DNA of 64,000 nucleotides from Bradyrhizobium daqingense (GCF_021044685.1 NZ_CP088014.1:6310001-6374000); one strand, 5' to 3'; shown: positions 44,272 to 53,133, numbered from the stretch's first letter. Notes: generated by a model from the letters alone, not told the origin. Numbers and translations: made by a program.

Positions 44272-44652
44272 CTATTTCGCCGGCGTCCGATGCTTGACGT
44301 AGGCGGTCACGATGTCCTTCTGCGCCGCCTCAACCGCCCTGTTCGCAGTGGCGAGATGGGCGCCGGAATCGATGCTTGGATATTGCGTGGTGAGATAATC
44401 AAGCAGCGCCACCCGGTAGTATTGCCGCTCCGACGGACATGCCCCCGCAACCGAGCGACCGAAATCCTGTTCCGACAGGCCCTTGTTGGAGTCCCGCGAA
44501 TATTCCCGCGCCAGGCAATGCCAGTAATCGTCGCGGCCTTGCTGGGCGAGCTTCTGCGCGCTCTTCGTGTCGTCGTCATCCGCCAAAGCGGAAGCCATCA
44601 TGGCAGCAGATGTCATCACCACGAGCGCCGCTCCCACCAACAGCATCCGCAT
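44272..44652 (-). CDS. Small exported protein of unknown function
   Basis: This 126-residue protein starts MRMLLVGAALVVMTSAAMMA and has a signal peptide with a likely cut after ALA (about residue 24). The mature part is acidic then helical, with two Cys (WHCLAREYSR and SVAGACPSERQYY) that could form one disulfide in the periplasm. The ATG at 44652 is preferred because it gives the signal peptide; the longer frame is not protein-like. No family recognised. Confidence 0.75.
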   Translation of the reverse strand: MRMLLVGAALVVMTSAAMMASALADDDDTKSAQKLAQQGRDDYWHCLAREYSRDSNKGLSEQDFGRSVAGACPSERQYYRVALLDYLTTQYPSIDSGAHLATANRAVEAAQKDIVTAYVKHRTPAK

Positions 44653-44752
44653 CTTGTTCTCCTTTGTCGCGGGTCCTGGGGGCGAGCTTAGACGGGACCG
44701 GCCAACTGGCCAATCACAACTGGTTTGATTAGGATGAGGTCCCTCCCCGTCG

Positions 44753-45589
44753 ATGCGAGATCCTTCCGTGCCCAAAACAAAAACCGCGTCCAAAAAATCC
44801 GGCAACATCTTCATCGGTATCGGCGGCTGGACCTTCGAGCCTTGGCGTGGCGTGTTCTATCCGGAGAAGCTGACGCAGGCGAAGGAGCTGTCCTACGCCG
44901 CCTCGAAGCTGACGTCGATCGAGATCAACGGCACCTATTACGGCTCGCAGAAGCCGGAGAGCTTCCGCAAATGGGCGAGCGAAGTACCCGAGGGTTTCGT
45001 GTTCTCGGTGAAGGGCCCCCGCTTTGCCACCAACCGCCGCGTGCTCGCCGAGGCCGGCGATTCCATCAAGCGGTTCTACGATTCCGGCGTACTGGAGCTC
45101 GGTGACCATCTCGGGCCCGTGCTCTGGCAGTTCGCGCCGACGAAGAAGTTCGATGGTGCCGATTTCGGCAAGTTTCTGGAGCTGTTGCCGCGCAAGCTCG
45201 ATGGGCGCGCGCTGCGCCATGTCGTGGAGGTGCGGCATGACAGTTTCTGCACGCCCGATTTCGTGGCCCTGATCCGCGAATTCGAGACGCCGGTCGTGTT
45301 CGCCGAGCACGGCAAATACCCGGCGATCGCCGACGTCGCCGGCGACTTCGTCTATGCAAGACTCCAGAAGGGCAATGACGAGATCAAGACCTGCTACCCG
45401 CCGAAGCAGCTGGACGCCTGGGCCGAGCGCTTTCAGGCCTGGGCTACCGGCAGCGAGCCCGACGACCTACCGAAGGTTGACAAGACCAAGCCGAGGAAGG
45501 AGCCGCGCGACGTGTTCGCTTATGTCATCCATGAGGGCAAGGTGCGCGCACCGCACGGCGCGATGGAGCTGATCGCGCGGGTGAGCTGA
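44753..45589 (+). CDS. DUF72 (YecE-like) protein
   Basis: This 278-residue TIM-barrel protein is of the DUF72 family. Seen are GIGGWTFEPWRGVFYPEKL near the N-terminus, SIEINGTYYGSQKPESFRKW, FVFSVKGPRFATNRR, GPVLWQFAPTKKFD and the VEVRHDSFCTPDFV loop. Activity is not known for the family; homology to metal-using barrels suggests a phosphoesterase or isomerase role. An in-frame GTG a few codons in is an alternative start. A DUF488 gene follows after 9 bases, a pairing that suggests shared function. Confidence 0.9.
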   Translation: MRDPSVPKTKTASKKSGNIFIGIGGWTFEPWRGVFYPEKLTQAKELSYAASKLTSIEINGTYYGSQKPESFRKWASEVPEGFVFSVKGPRFATNRRVLAEAGDSIKRFYDSGVLELGDHLGPVLWQFAPTKKFDGADFGKFLELLPRKLDGRALRHVVEVRHDSFCTPDFVALIREFETPVVFAEHGKYPAIADVAGDFVYARLQKGNDEIKTCYPPKQLDAWAERFQAWATGSEPDDLPKVDKTKPRKEPRDVFAYVIHEGKVRAPHGAMELIARVS

Positions 45590-45598
45590 GGGTGGTCC

Positions 45599-46060
45599 AT
45601 GGCGAAGGCGAAGAAACTCTTCACCATCGGTTATGAGCAGACACCGCCCAAGGCGGTGCTGGACGAGCTCGAACAGGCCGGCGTCAAGCTCGTGGTCGAC
45701 GTGCGCGCGGTGACGTCCTCGCGTCGGCCCGGCTTTTCCAAGAAGCAGCTGTCGGCAGGCCTCGATGAGCGCGGCATCGCCTATGTCCATCTCTCCGCGC
45801 TCGGCACGCCCAAGGAAGGCCGGCTCGCGGCACGCAGCGGCCAATTTGATGCGCTGGAGAAGATTTTCTCCAAGCATCTGAAGACGCCCGAGGCGCGGGA
45901 AGCGATGGACGAGCTCTCGGCGCTGGTGAAGAAGGCCGGGCCGGTGTGCCTGCTCTGCTACGAGCGCGACCACACCCACTGCCACCGCCAGATGATCGCG
46001 GAGATCATCGAGGAGCGCGACGGCGTTGCGGTGAAGAATCTGGCGGGGCGGCAGGTGTAG
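45599..46060 (+). CDS. DUF488 protein
   Basis: This 153-residue protein is of the DUF488 family. It starts with KLFTIGYEQTPPKAVLDEL and has VVDVRAVTSSRRPGFSKKQL and the C-terminal CLLCYERDHTHCHRQMIAEI, whose Cys and His residues suggest a metal site. Families DUF72 and DUF488 are often neighbours. The role is unproven. The ATG follows a GAGGGTGG ribosome site and is closely linked to the DUF72 gene. Confidence 0.9.
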   Translation: MAKAKKLFTIGYEQTPPKAVLDELEQAGVKLVVDVRAVTSSRRPGFSKKQLSAGLDERGIAYVHLSALGTPKEGRLAARSGQFDALEKIFSKHLKTPEAREAMDELSALVKKAGPVCLLCYERDHTHCHRQMIAEIIEERDGVAVKNLAGRQV

Positions 46061-46061
46061 C

Positions 46062-46150
46062 CGTCATGGCCGGGCTTGTCCCGGCCGTTCACGAACTTCT
46101 TCGCCCGCGGCCAAAACGTGGATGCCCGGGACAAGCCCGGGCATGACGAC
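46062..46150. repeat. Intergenic palindromic repeat, family B
   Basis: The arms are CGTCATGGCCGGGCTTGTCCC and GGACAAGCCCGGGCATGACG, with inner GCGGCCAAAACGTGG. It begins two bases after the DUF488 stop codon and may serve as its terminator. Confidence 0.88.
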
Positions 46151-46157
46151 AGATCCC

Positions 46158-47072
46158 CTACCCCTCTCCCGCTAGCTCAAACGTCCCCTCCATCATCTGC
46201 ACGCAATTTCCGCCGACATAGGCGTCCAGCAGTGCACCGCCCTCCTTCTCCACGGTCGTCTGCAGGATGCTCGGCCGGCCCATGTCAAAGCCCTGGCCGA
46301 CGGTGAGCTTCAGCTCGCCGTCGCGAAGCGGATCGAGATCGGCGAGCAGTGCGGCCGCAGCGACCGTTGCGCTGCCGGTGGCGGGATCCTCAGTGAACCC
46401 GCCGGTGCCGCGCATGAACATCCGCGCCATGAGATCGCAGCCCGCTTCCGCCGCCGGAATGTCACGTGTGTAGAAATAGACCGAGAACGCGCCGTCGCGT
46501 GGCAGAATCCGTCCGAACGCGGCAGCATCGGGCTTCGCCCGCCGCAGGCCATCGCGCGAATGCAATTCCGCAACCACAAACGGCGTTCCGACGCCGACGA
46601 CCTGCGGCGCATGGCGATCCGTCCTGACATCGTCCGCGGTCAACGACAGGCATGCGGCGAGCTCGGCGGCGGACAGCTTTGCAAGACGCGCCAATGGCTG
46701 TGGTGCCGTCAACTCAGCCCCAACGACCTTGCCCTGCTCGCGCCATATCTCGACCGGCACGACACCCGCTTTCTCCTCGAACAACAATCGCGGCCAGGGC
46801 TCATTGCCGCGCCGGGCCAGCACGAAGGCCGTGCCGACATTGGGATGGCCGGCAAAGGGAAGCTCCCTCACGGGTGTGAAGATGCGGACCTCTGCGTCGT
46901 CACCGGGATTGCGCGGCGGCAGCACGAAGGTGGTCTCGGAATAGTTGAACTCGGTCGCGATCGACTGCATTTGCGCGGTCGTGAGCCCGCCGGCATCGAG
47001 CACCACGGCGAGCGGGTTGCCGCCGAAAGCGCGGTCGGTGAACACGTCGACGGTGACGTAGCGGCGCTGCAT
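46158..47072 (-). CDS. PhzF family isomerase/epimerase-like protein
   Basis: This 304-residue protein has the PhzF (phenazine-biosynthesis-like) fold of two diaminopimelate-epimerase-like halves. The N-terminus VTVDVFTDRAFGGNPLAVVL and the catalytic Glu in EFNYSETTFVLPP are clear. RELPFAGHPNVGTAFVL follows, and later GTGGFTEDPATGSATVAAAALL. There are no phenazine genes nearby, so it most likely acts on another substrate, as most of the family do. I chose the ATG at 47072 (MQRRYVTVDVFTD). Confidence 0.92.
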   Translation of the reverse strand: MQRRYVTVDVFTDRAFGGNPLAVVLDAGGLTTAQMQSIATEFNYSETTFVLPPRNPGDDAEVRIFTPVRELPFAGHPNVGTAFVLARRGNEPWPRLLFEEKAGVVPVEIWREQGKVVGAELTAPQPLARLAKLSAAELAACLSLTADDVRTDRHAPQVVGVGTPFVVAELHSRDGLRRAKPDAAAFGRILPRDGAFSVYFYTRDIPAAEAGCDLMARMFMRGTGGFTEDPATGSATVAAAALLADLDPLRDGELKLTVGQGFDMGRPSILQTTVEKEGGALLDAYVGGNCVQMMEGTFELAGEG

Positions 47073-47226
47073 CGTCTCTTCCTCATGCAAGTCGCGACCG
47101 CGACCGGCCGCATCGCCCGCACTCTACAAGCCGGCAACATCGCTCGTCATGCCCCAAAATTCGGAGCAATCGGAGCAATCGATTTGAGAAGTGGAGAGCA
47201 GACGTCAGCGTGATATGCGTGACGCG

Positions 47227-48534
47227 CTAGCCCAACTGAAACACCGCGACCGGCCGCTCATAGCCGCGTACCGCGACTTCGCCGAGCGCGATGGCGTCGC
47301 TGCCGTCGTCGCCCAGCACTTCGCGCACGGTTGCGGAGATCAGGAGCTGCGAGCCGAACTCCTTGTTCAGCGCCTCCAGCCGCGAGGCGAAGTTCACGGT
47401 GTCGCCGATGACCGTGTATTCCTTGCGCCGGGGCGAGCCGATATTGCCTGCGACGACCTCGCCGAAATGGATGCCGATGCCGATGCGCAGCGGCCAGCTG
47501 GTCTGCGCGTTGATGCGATCCATCGCGGACAGCATCTCGCGGCCGGCGGCGACCGCGCGGTGCGCGGCGTCGGCAGCTTCCAGCGGCGCGCCGAACAACG
47601 CGAGGAAGCCGTCCCCGAGAAACTTGTTCACGATGCCGCCGTGGCGGTCGAGAATGTCGACCAGCACCGCGAAAGCGCCGTCGAGCCGATCGACCACCTC
47701 TTGCGGCGTACGCGATTGTGCACCGGCGGTGAATCCGCGGAAATCAACGAACATCACGGCGACGCGGCGGACGTCGCCCCCGGTGCTGGATCCCTCCGCC
47801 ATCAGCCGCTCCACCACTTGCGGCGAAACGTGCTGACCGAACAGATTGGTCACCCGGTCGCGCGCGGTGGCCGCCGCAATGCTGGCGGCAAACTGCCGCC
47901 GCAGTTGCGCCCCGACGGCACCCGCCAGCACGCCGCAGATCAGGATGACGATACTGCGCACGGCGTGGAAATAGACCAACGGTTCGTCGGCCTCGTCTGC
48001 CGAATTGTAATACAGGGCGACGGTCAGGAGCCCGGCTGCGGCGACGAAACCGGTGAAGGCAGAGAGCCAGAAGTCTAGCCGCAGGGTCGAGAGGATGACG
48101 AAGATGAAGTACATCAGCGGTACGGCGAAGCCGAGCGCCTGGGGCGCGCCCATGGTCCGGATTTGCAGAAGGAGAATCACCGTCGGCAGCGACGTCTCGA
48201 TCAGCGTACCGATATAGCGCCTGATCACCGGCAGGTCGCGATCGAGACGGAGGTTTTTCCTGATCTGGGAATGGACCCAGACCTCGAACAGGATGAAGCC
48301 GGCCAGAAGGCCGTAGACCGCGATGATCCCTTCCGTTCCGCGCCAGACCCGGTTCACCACGGCGGGATCGATCAGGTAGATGGCCGTGAGGAACAACATC
48401 ATGACGCAGCCCGTCATGATCAGCGCGCGCACACGCAACAGCTCGGTGCGCAGCACCTCCCGCGTCAGCTCGCGCTCGAAATCGTCCGACAGCGCGGCAT
48501 GCTGCCGCGTCTTCCTGCTGGCAAACCTGACCAT
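47227..48534 (-). CDS. Membrane adenylate/guanylate cyclase (class III)
   Basis: This 435-residue protein has an N-terminal membrane domain of about six spans (residues 35-220) and a class III cyclase domain (about 250-430). The metal Asp pair is in AVMFVDFRGFTAG and NKFLGDGFLALFG. The substrate region RRKEYTVIGDTVNFASRL has the expected Lys and Asp for ATP, supporting adenylate cyclase. The linker VTNLFGQHVSPQVVERLM is the usual signalling helix. What signal it senses is unknown. It stands alone on the minus strand. Confidence 0.92.
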   Translation of the reverse strand: MVRFASRKTRQHAALSDDFERELTREVLRTELLRVRALIMTGCVMMLFLTAIYLIDPAVVNRVWRGTEGIIAVYGLLAGFILFEVWVHSQIRKNLRLDRDLPVIRRYIGTLIETSLPTVILLLQIRTMGAPQALGFAVPLMYFIFVILSTLRLDFWLSAFTGFVAAAGLLTVALYYNSADEADEPLVYFHAVRSIVILICGVLAGAVGAQLRRQFAASIAAATARDRVTNLFGQHVSPQVVERLMAEGSSTGGDVRRVAVMFVDFRGFTAGAQSRTPQEVVDRLDGAFAVLVDILDRHGGIVNKFLGDGFLALFGAPLEAADAAHRAVAAGREMLSAMDRINAQTSWPLRIGIGIHFGEVVAGNIGSPRRKEYTVIGDTVNFASRLEALNKEFGSQLLISATVREVLGDDGSDAIALGEVAVRGYERPVAVFQLG

Positions 48535-48544
48535 TCCGCCCCCT

Positions 48545-48627
48545 TGTCATTCCGGGGCGCGACATAGTCGCGAACCCGGAATCTCGAGATTCCGGGCTCG
48601 ATGCTAACGCATCGCCCCGGAATGACA
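48545..48627. repeat. Intergenic palindromic repeat, family A
   Basis: The arms are TGTCATTCCGGGGCGCGAC and ATCGCCCCGGAATGACA, with a central perfect GGAATCTCGAGATTCC. It lies between the cyclase gene and the exporter permease gene. Confidence 0.88.
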
Positions 48628-48643
48628 CCGAGACCAGTTTGCC

Positions 48644-49807
48644 TCAATCCAGCGTGCGGCGGAAGCGCGTCACGGCGATGGTCATGGCGAGCAGCATCAG
48701 GGCCGCCAGCGCCAGCGTGTCGAAGCGCAGGTTCTCCATGGTCGCGCCCTTCAGCATGATGGCGCGGACGATGCGCAGATAATGGGTCAGCGGCAGGGCT
48801 TCGCCGAGATATTGCGCCCAGGCCGGCATGCCCGCGAACGGAAACATGAAGCCGGAGAGCAGGATGCTCGGCAGGAAGAACATCATGGACATCTGCATCG
48901 CCTGGAGCTGGTTCTGTACCAGGGTCGAGATGGTGTAGCCGATCGACAGATTGGTGGTGATGAACAGCGTCGAAAGCAGGGCCAGCAGAAACAGGTTGCC
49001 GAGCAGGGGCACACCGAACAGGCCGACACCGATGCCGATGATGAGGAAAGCCTGGAGGAAGCCGACCAGGACGTAGGGCACGATCTTGCCGAACATCACC
49101 TCGATCGGCTTGATCGGCATCGAAAGCAGGCTCTCCATGGTGCCGCGCTCGACCTCGCGCGTCACGGACAGCGCCGTGAAGATCAGCATGGTCATGGTGA
49201 GGATGGTGCCGACGAGGCCCGGCACGATGTTGAGGCTGGAGTCCGCGGCCGGGTTGTAGCGGGCATGGGCGCGGATCTCGAACGGCATCTCCGGGGGATC
49301 ACCGATGTAGAGATCATGCTTGAGCGCGGTCTGCACCACCATGCCGAGCGAACCGATCGCCGAGCTCGCCGCAACCGGATCGGTGGCATCGGCGGCGACC
49401 AGCAGCGCCGGCTTGTCACCGCGCCGCACCGCGCGCTCGAAGCCGCGCGGGATCTCGACGCCGAACAGCACCTTGCCGGATTTCAGGAGATTATCGAAAT
49501 CGTCGACGTCGTGCACTTCATAGAGGAAGCGGAAATAGGCGGTGTTCTCCAGCGCCTTCAGGATCGAGCGGGCGAGATCGGAGTCCTCCTGAAGCAGCAC
49601 CGCGCTCGGCAGATGGCGCGGCGTGGTGTTGATGGCATAGCCGAACAGCATGAGCTGCATCACCGGCAACATCACGATCATCGCAAACGAGACGCGATCG
49701 CGCTTCAGCTGGATGAACTCCTTGACCAGCATCGCATAGCAGCGCCGCAGGAAGCCGAAACGTTCCCGGACTTCGCGTCGTGGCGCGGGATGGTCTACGG
49801 CGCTCAT
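48644..49807 (-). CDS. ABC-2 type exporter permease
   Basis: This 387-residue permease has an N-terminal span (IVMLPVMQLMLFGYAINTTP), a periplasmic domain of about 150 residues, and five further spans. This is the layout of ABC2_membrane_3 (YbhS/YhhJ-like) proteins. The short SVTREVERGTMESLLSMPIKP loop is the family signature. Its ATG overlaps the stop of the ATPase gene by 4 bases. It forms the channel of a drug or metabolite exporter with the ATPase and HlyD proteins. Only one permease gene is present, so it probably acts as a homodimer. Confidence 0.92.
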   Translation of the reverse strand: MSAVDHPAPRREVRERFGFLRRCYAMLVKEFIQLKRDRVSFAMIVMLPVMQLMLFGYAINTTPRHLPSAVLLQEDSDLARSILKALENTAYFRFLYEVHDVDDFDNLLKSGKVLFGVEIPRGFERAVRRGDKPALLVAADATDPVAASSAIGSLGMVVQTALKHDLYIGDPPEMPFEIRAHARYNPAADSSLNIVPGLVGTILTMTMLIFTALSVTREVERGTMESLLSMPIKPIEVMFGKIVPYVLVGFLQAFLIIGIGVGLFGVPLLGNLFLLALLSTLFITTNLSIGYTISTLVQNQLQAMQMSMMFFLPSILLSGFMFPFAGMPAWAQYLGEALPLTHYLRIVRAIMLKGATMENLRFDTLALAALMLLAMTIAVTRFRRTLD

Positions 49808-50736
49808 TGGAAATTGTCCTTGGAGCGGCTCATCAGCTCGATGAACACGTCTTCGAGCGACGGCGACGACTTCTGCCAGTGCAGACCGCTTTTCTCGCGC
49901 CATGGCCCGATGCCGGCTTCGAGCGCTTCGACGTCGCGCCCCGACACGTGCAGCGAGGTGCCGAACGGCGCCACCATGTCGATGCCGGGCTTGCCCGTGA
50001 GTGCGGCGGCGAGCTCATTCAGGGTCTCGCCTGTGACGGTGTAGGTCGTGAGCGCAGAATTCGCGATCACCTGCTCCACCGTGCCGTTCGTCAGGAGATG
50101 GCCATAGGCGATGTAGGCGATCTCGTGACAGCGCTCGGCCTCGTCCATGTAGTGGGTCGAGACCAGCACGGTGAGGCCTTCGGCAGCGAGCGCATGGATC
50201 TCGTTCCAGAAGTCGCGCCGCGCCTTGGGATCGACGCCGGCCGTCGGCTCGTCCAGCAGCAGGAGCTGCGGACTCGGCAGCGTGCAGGCACCCAACGCCA
50301 GGCGCTGCTTCCATCCGCCAGAGAGCTCGCCGGCGAGCTGCTCCTCGCGGCCGGAGAGCCCGAGCCGCTTGATCATGTCGCGCGCCGCCCCGCGCGCGTC
50401 AGCGAGGCCATAGAGCCGCGCGACGAATTCGAGGTTCTCGCGCACCGAGAGATCCTGATACAGGCTGAAGCGCTGGGTCATGTAGCCGACCTGACGCTTG
50501 ATCTTCTCGGCATCCCGGCGGATGTCGTAGCCGAGGCACGTGCCTTCGCCGCTGTCGGGCGTGAGCAGGCCGCAGAGGATACGAATGGTCGTCGTCTTGC
50601 CCGAACCGTTAGGGCCGAGAAAACCGTAGATCGAGCCGCGCTTCACCTGCATCGACAGATCATGCACGACCTCGCGGCCTCCGAACGACTTGGTCAGGCC
50701 CTTGACGTCGATCGCGATGCCGTTGCCGCCACTCAT
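49804..50736 (-). CDS. ABC exporter ATPase
   Basis: This 310-residue ATP-binding protein has Walker A GPNGSGKTTT (about residues 41-50), the signature LSGGWKQRLALG, and Walker B LLLLDEPTAGVD. The C-terminal extension of about 80 residues is typical of multidrug-export ATPases (YbhF/DrrA group). It overlaps the HlyD gene start region and the permease gene by 4 bases each, so the three are translated together under the TetR gene. Confidence 0.95.
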   Translation of the reverse strand: MSGGNGIAIDVKGLTKSFGGREVVHDLSMQVKRGSIYGFLGPNGSGKTTTIRILCGLLTPDSGEGTCLGYDIRRDAEKIKRQVGYMTQRFSLYQDLSVRENLEFVARLYGLADARGAARDMIKRLGLSGREEQLAGELSGGWKQRLALGACTLPSPQLLLLDEPTAGVDPKARRDFWNEIHALAAEGLTVLVSTHYMDEAERCHEIAYIAYGHLLTNGTVEQVIANSALTTYTVTGETLNELAAALTGKPGIDMVAPFGTSLHVSGRDVEALEAGIGPWREKSGLHWQKSSPSLEDVFIELMSRSKDNFQ

Positions 50737-51521
50737 CGCTTGTCCGCCACCGGTGTCTTCGGATTGAGATGGATGTCGATCGGCTGCCCGACCCGCAAGG
50801 CGTCGGGGCGCGACGGCCGCGCCTGGATCAGATAGACGAGCTTGTTGCGCTCGTCGAGACTATAGATCACCGGCGGGGTGTACTCGGCCGACGTCGCCAT
50901 GAAATAGACCTTGGCAGTGAGATCCGCCGCGCAATTGTCGCAGGACACGCGCACCGTGTCGCCGATCGCAAGCTTGGGAAGTTCGGTTTCCCGCACGAAG
51001 AAGCGCAGCTTCATGTTGCCGGGCGGCATGATCGAGAGCACCGGCCGCTGCGCCGCGACCATCTCGCCCTCGCGGAAATAGATCTGCTGGATGGTGCCGG
51101 CGACCGGCGCAAAGCCCCGGCGGCGCGCCATCCGCGTCTCCGACGTCGCAACCCGCGCTTCGGCGACGCGCAAGCCGGACACGGCGGAATCGAGATTGGC
51201 TTGGGTGCCCGAGCCGGTCTTGCTCAGCGATGCCGCGCGATCGTAGGTCTGCTGCGCATTCGCCAGCGTCGCCTTGTTCTGGTTGAGATCGGCCAGCTGG
51301 AGATCGTCATCGACGGAGTAGAGGTGATCGCCGACCTTGACCTCGTCGCCCTCGCGGACATTGAGCTTGGTCACCCGGCCCGCTTCGTCCGGGCTGACGA
51401 AGATCATGTCGGCCTCGACCCAGCCCTGGAAGCCGGGATCACGCTTTTCCTTGCAGCCGGCCAGCCCAGTCGCAAGCACGATGCTCAATGCAAGACTGAA
51501 AAATGCCTGTGACGACGTCAT
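50733..51521 (-). CDS. HlyD-family membrane-fusion lipoprotein
   Basis: This 262-residue periplasmic adaptor carries a lipoprotein signal (ALSIVLATGLAGC, lipobox Cys at about residue 23), a short beta-barrel/biotinyl-lipoyl half (GRVTKLNVREGDEVKVGDHL), a helical hairpin of about 60 residues (LADLNQNKATLANAQ), and the second lipoyl half (RRGFAPVAGTIQQIYFREGE). It links the inner-membrane exporter to an outer-membrane channel, which is not encoded here. It overlaps the TetR gene by 4 bases. Confidence 0.92.
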   Translation of the reverse strand: MTSSQAFFSLALSIVLATGLAGCKEKRDPGFQGWVEADMIFVSPDEAGRVTKLNVREGDEVKVGDHLYSVDDDLQLADLNQNKATLANAQQTYDRAASLSKTGSGTQANLDSAVSGLRVAEARVATSETRMARRRGFAPVAGTIQQIYFREGEMVAAQRPVLSIMPPGNMKLRFFVRETELPKLAIGDTVRVSCDNCAADLTAKVYFMATSAEYTPPVIYSLDERNKLVYLIQARPSRPDALRVGQPIDIHLNPKTPVADKR

Positions 51522-52216
51522 GTCGTCCTCCGTTCGCCAAAGATCAAATCGAGATGGACGCGCAGCATCTCCTGCGCGTCGAGCGGCGCGTGCCGTGCAA
51601 ACAGGCTCTGCCAGATCACCGCAATCATCGCCGGCGCGACCAGGATCTGGGGAAAACGCGCGAGGTCCTTCTCACGAATCTCGCCGCGGGCGATGCCGAG
51701 TTCGATCAGCGCGCGCATGCCCGCGATCCCGCGCGAAACGACCTCGCGATAGTAGAAATCGGCGACGGAGGGAAAGCGCGGTCCCTCCGCCACGATCAGG
51801 CGCACCAGATCGCCGCGCCTCGTGCCGATGACCTCTTTCAGGAAGTTGCCGGCAAAGGCCTCGACGAGCTCGCGCACCGTTCCGGTCGGCGGCGGTAGCG
51901 CATTCAGCCGTGCCACGACCGGCACGATGACGATGCGCACCAGCTCCTCGAACATCGATTCCTTGTCCTTGAAATGCAGGTAGATCGTGCCCTTGGCGAC
52001 GCCCGCCCGCTTGGCGATGTCGTCGAGCCGCGTCGCGGCGAAGCCGCGCGCGATGAACTCCTCCATCGCCGCCTCAACGATCGCTGCACGCCGCTCCTGG
52101 GCACGCAGGGCGCGGTTCGAGGCAGGCGCCGCGTCGTCGATGCCCTGAGTCGCGTCGGCCCTCCCCTTGGCGCGATCTGCGGACGAACTGGCGGCTTTGG
52201 TCGGCTTCTTTGTCAT
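51518..52216 (-). CDS. TetR/AcrR family regulator of the exporter operon
   Basis: This 232-residue regulator has an N-terminal Lys/Ala-rich tail of about 30 residues and then the TetR helix-turn-helix (about 40-90): IVEAAMEEFIARGFAATRLD and DIAKRAGVAKGTIYLHFKDK. A ligand-binding helical domain follows. The ATG at 52216 is preferred to a TTG at 52222. It is the first gene of a four-gene operon in which every junction is an ATGA overlap. An 18-bp perfect palindrome lies 11 bases upstream and is very likely its own operator. Confidence 0.93.
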   Translation of the reverse strand: MTKKPTKAASSSADRAKGRADATQGIDDAAPASNRALRAQERRAAIVEAAMEEFIARGFAATRLDDIAKRAGVAKGTIYLHFKDKESMFEELVRIVIVPVVARLNALPPPTGTVRELVEAFAGNFLKEVIGTRRGDLVRLIVAEGPRFPSVADFYYREVVSRGIAGMRALIELGIARGEIREKDLARFPQILVAPAMIAVIWQSLFARHAPLDAQEMLRVHLDLIFGERRTT

Positions 52217-52226
52217 GATCAATTTA

Positions 52227-52244
52227 TGACTGACTAGTCAGTCA
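52227..52244. promoter_or_regulatory. Perfect 18-bp palindrome, likely TetR operator
   Basis: TGACTGACTAGTCAGTCA is perfectly symmetric. It lies 11 bases before the ATG of the TetR gene, where binding would block the whole exporter operon. It matches the general pattern of TetR sites near TetR-HlyD operons. Confidence 0.85.
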
Positions 52245-52282
52245 ATGTCAACCTTGCAGACGGCGGCTAGAGGCAATGATAA

Positions 52283-52316
52283 ATTAGCATTGACTAATTA
52301 ATTAGTATGAGCTAAT
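52283..52316. promoter_or_regulatory. Nested 34-bp AT-rich palindrome, likely ArsR-family operator
   Basis: An inner perfect ACTAATTAATTAGT is framed by outer ATTAGC and GCTAAT arms at equal spacing of 4 bases. It ends 9 bases before the ArsR-type gene start, so it should control that operon. It is distinct in sequence from the nearby TetR palindrome. Confidence 0.8.
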
Positions 52317-52324
52317 GAAAACAC

Positions 52325-52660
52325 GTGATCGACGCCGTCCCCAATTCCATCACCATCGTGATGCGCGCCCTTGCCGATCCGACCCGCCGCGCCGTGTTCG
52401 AGCGTGTGTTCGAGAGCAAGGAGATCAGCGTCGCCGAGCTCACGCGCGGCAGCGGCGTGACCCAGGGCGCGATCTCGCAGCACCTGAAATCGCTCAAGCA
52501 GGCCGGCCTCGTCGCCGAGCGTGCCGAGGGCCGCAACGTCTACTACCGCGCCGCGCCGCAAGGGCTCGAGCCCCTGGTCACCTGGATGGACCATTACGGC
52601 GTGTTCTGGCGCGAGCGCTTCCAGAATCTGCGTGACCTCTTGAAGGAGATCGACCCGTGA
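52325..52660 (+). CDS. ArsR/SmtB-type helix-turn-helix regulator
   Basis: This 111-residue winged-helix protein has the core MRALADPTRRAVFERVF and VAELTRGSGVTQGAISQHLK, followed by LVAERAEGRNVYYRAAP. It lacks the metal-binding Cys motif of ArsR/SmtB sensors, so it is one of the non-metal members often paired with SRPBCC genes. It starts with GTG. Its stop overlaps the SRPBCC start by 4 bases. It probably represses its own operon from the AT-rich palindrome just upstream. Confidence 0.92.
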   Translation: MIDAVPNSITIVMRALADPTRRAVFERVFESKEISVAELTRGSGVTQGAISQHLKSLKQAGLVAERAEGRNVYYRAAPQGLEPLVTWMDHYGVFWRERFQNLRDLLKEIDP

Positions 52661-53121
52661 GTGCAGTTGCTTCCAATGTTGAGACCAAGGACATCGTCAT
52701 CGACGAGGTTTTCCCTCATGCGGTCGAGGTCATCTGGAAGGCGTTGACCAGCGCCCAGCTGATCGCGCGATGGCTGATGCCGCCGACCGGTTTCGAAGCC
52801 GTCGAAGGCAACAGGTTCACGTTCAAGACCAATCCGGCCGGCGCTTGGGACGGCACCATCCATTGCCGCGTGTTGGAGGTCGCCCCGAACCGGCGCTTTT
52901 CCTATGCCTGGAAGGGCGGCGACGAGAGCAACACCGGCTATGGCTCGGCGCTCGACACCGTCGTCACCTGGTCGCTTACGCCGGTTGAGGCCGGCACCCG
53001 CGTGCGTGTGGTGCATTCGGGCTTCGTGACGCCGAAGAACGACACCGCCTATCGCAACATGAGCGATGGCTGGGTCAAGGTGCTGCAGCGGCTCGATGCC
53101 GTCTCGGGCGAAGACAAGTAA
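52657..53121 (+). CDS. SRPBCC (AHSA1-type) protein
   Basis: This 154-residue START-like fold protein is of the Activator-of-Hsp90-ATPase (AHSA1) type. Seen are VFPHAVEVIWKALTSAQLIA, RWLMPPTGFEAVEGNRFTF and SYAWKGG, with a C-terminal helix SDGWVKVLQRLDA. These proteins hold a hydrophobic ligand in a deep pocket. Translation starts at a GTG that overlaps the ArsR-type stop. In many bacteria ArsR-AHSA1 gene pairs are linked in the same way. The ligand is unknown. Confidence 0.92.
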   Translation: MSAVASNVETKDIVIDEVFPHAVEVIWKALTSAQLIARWLMPPTGFEAVEGNRFTFKTNPAGAWDGTIHCRVLEVAPNRRFSYAWKGGDESNTGYGSALDTVVTWSLTPVEAGTRVRVVHSGFVTPKNDTAYRNMSDGWVKVLQRLDAVSGEDK

Positions 53122-53133
53122 GGAGGCCTGGCG

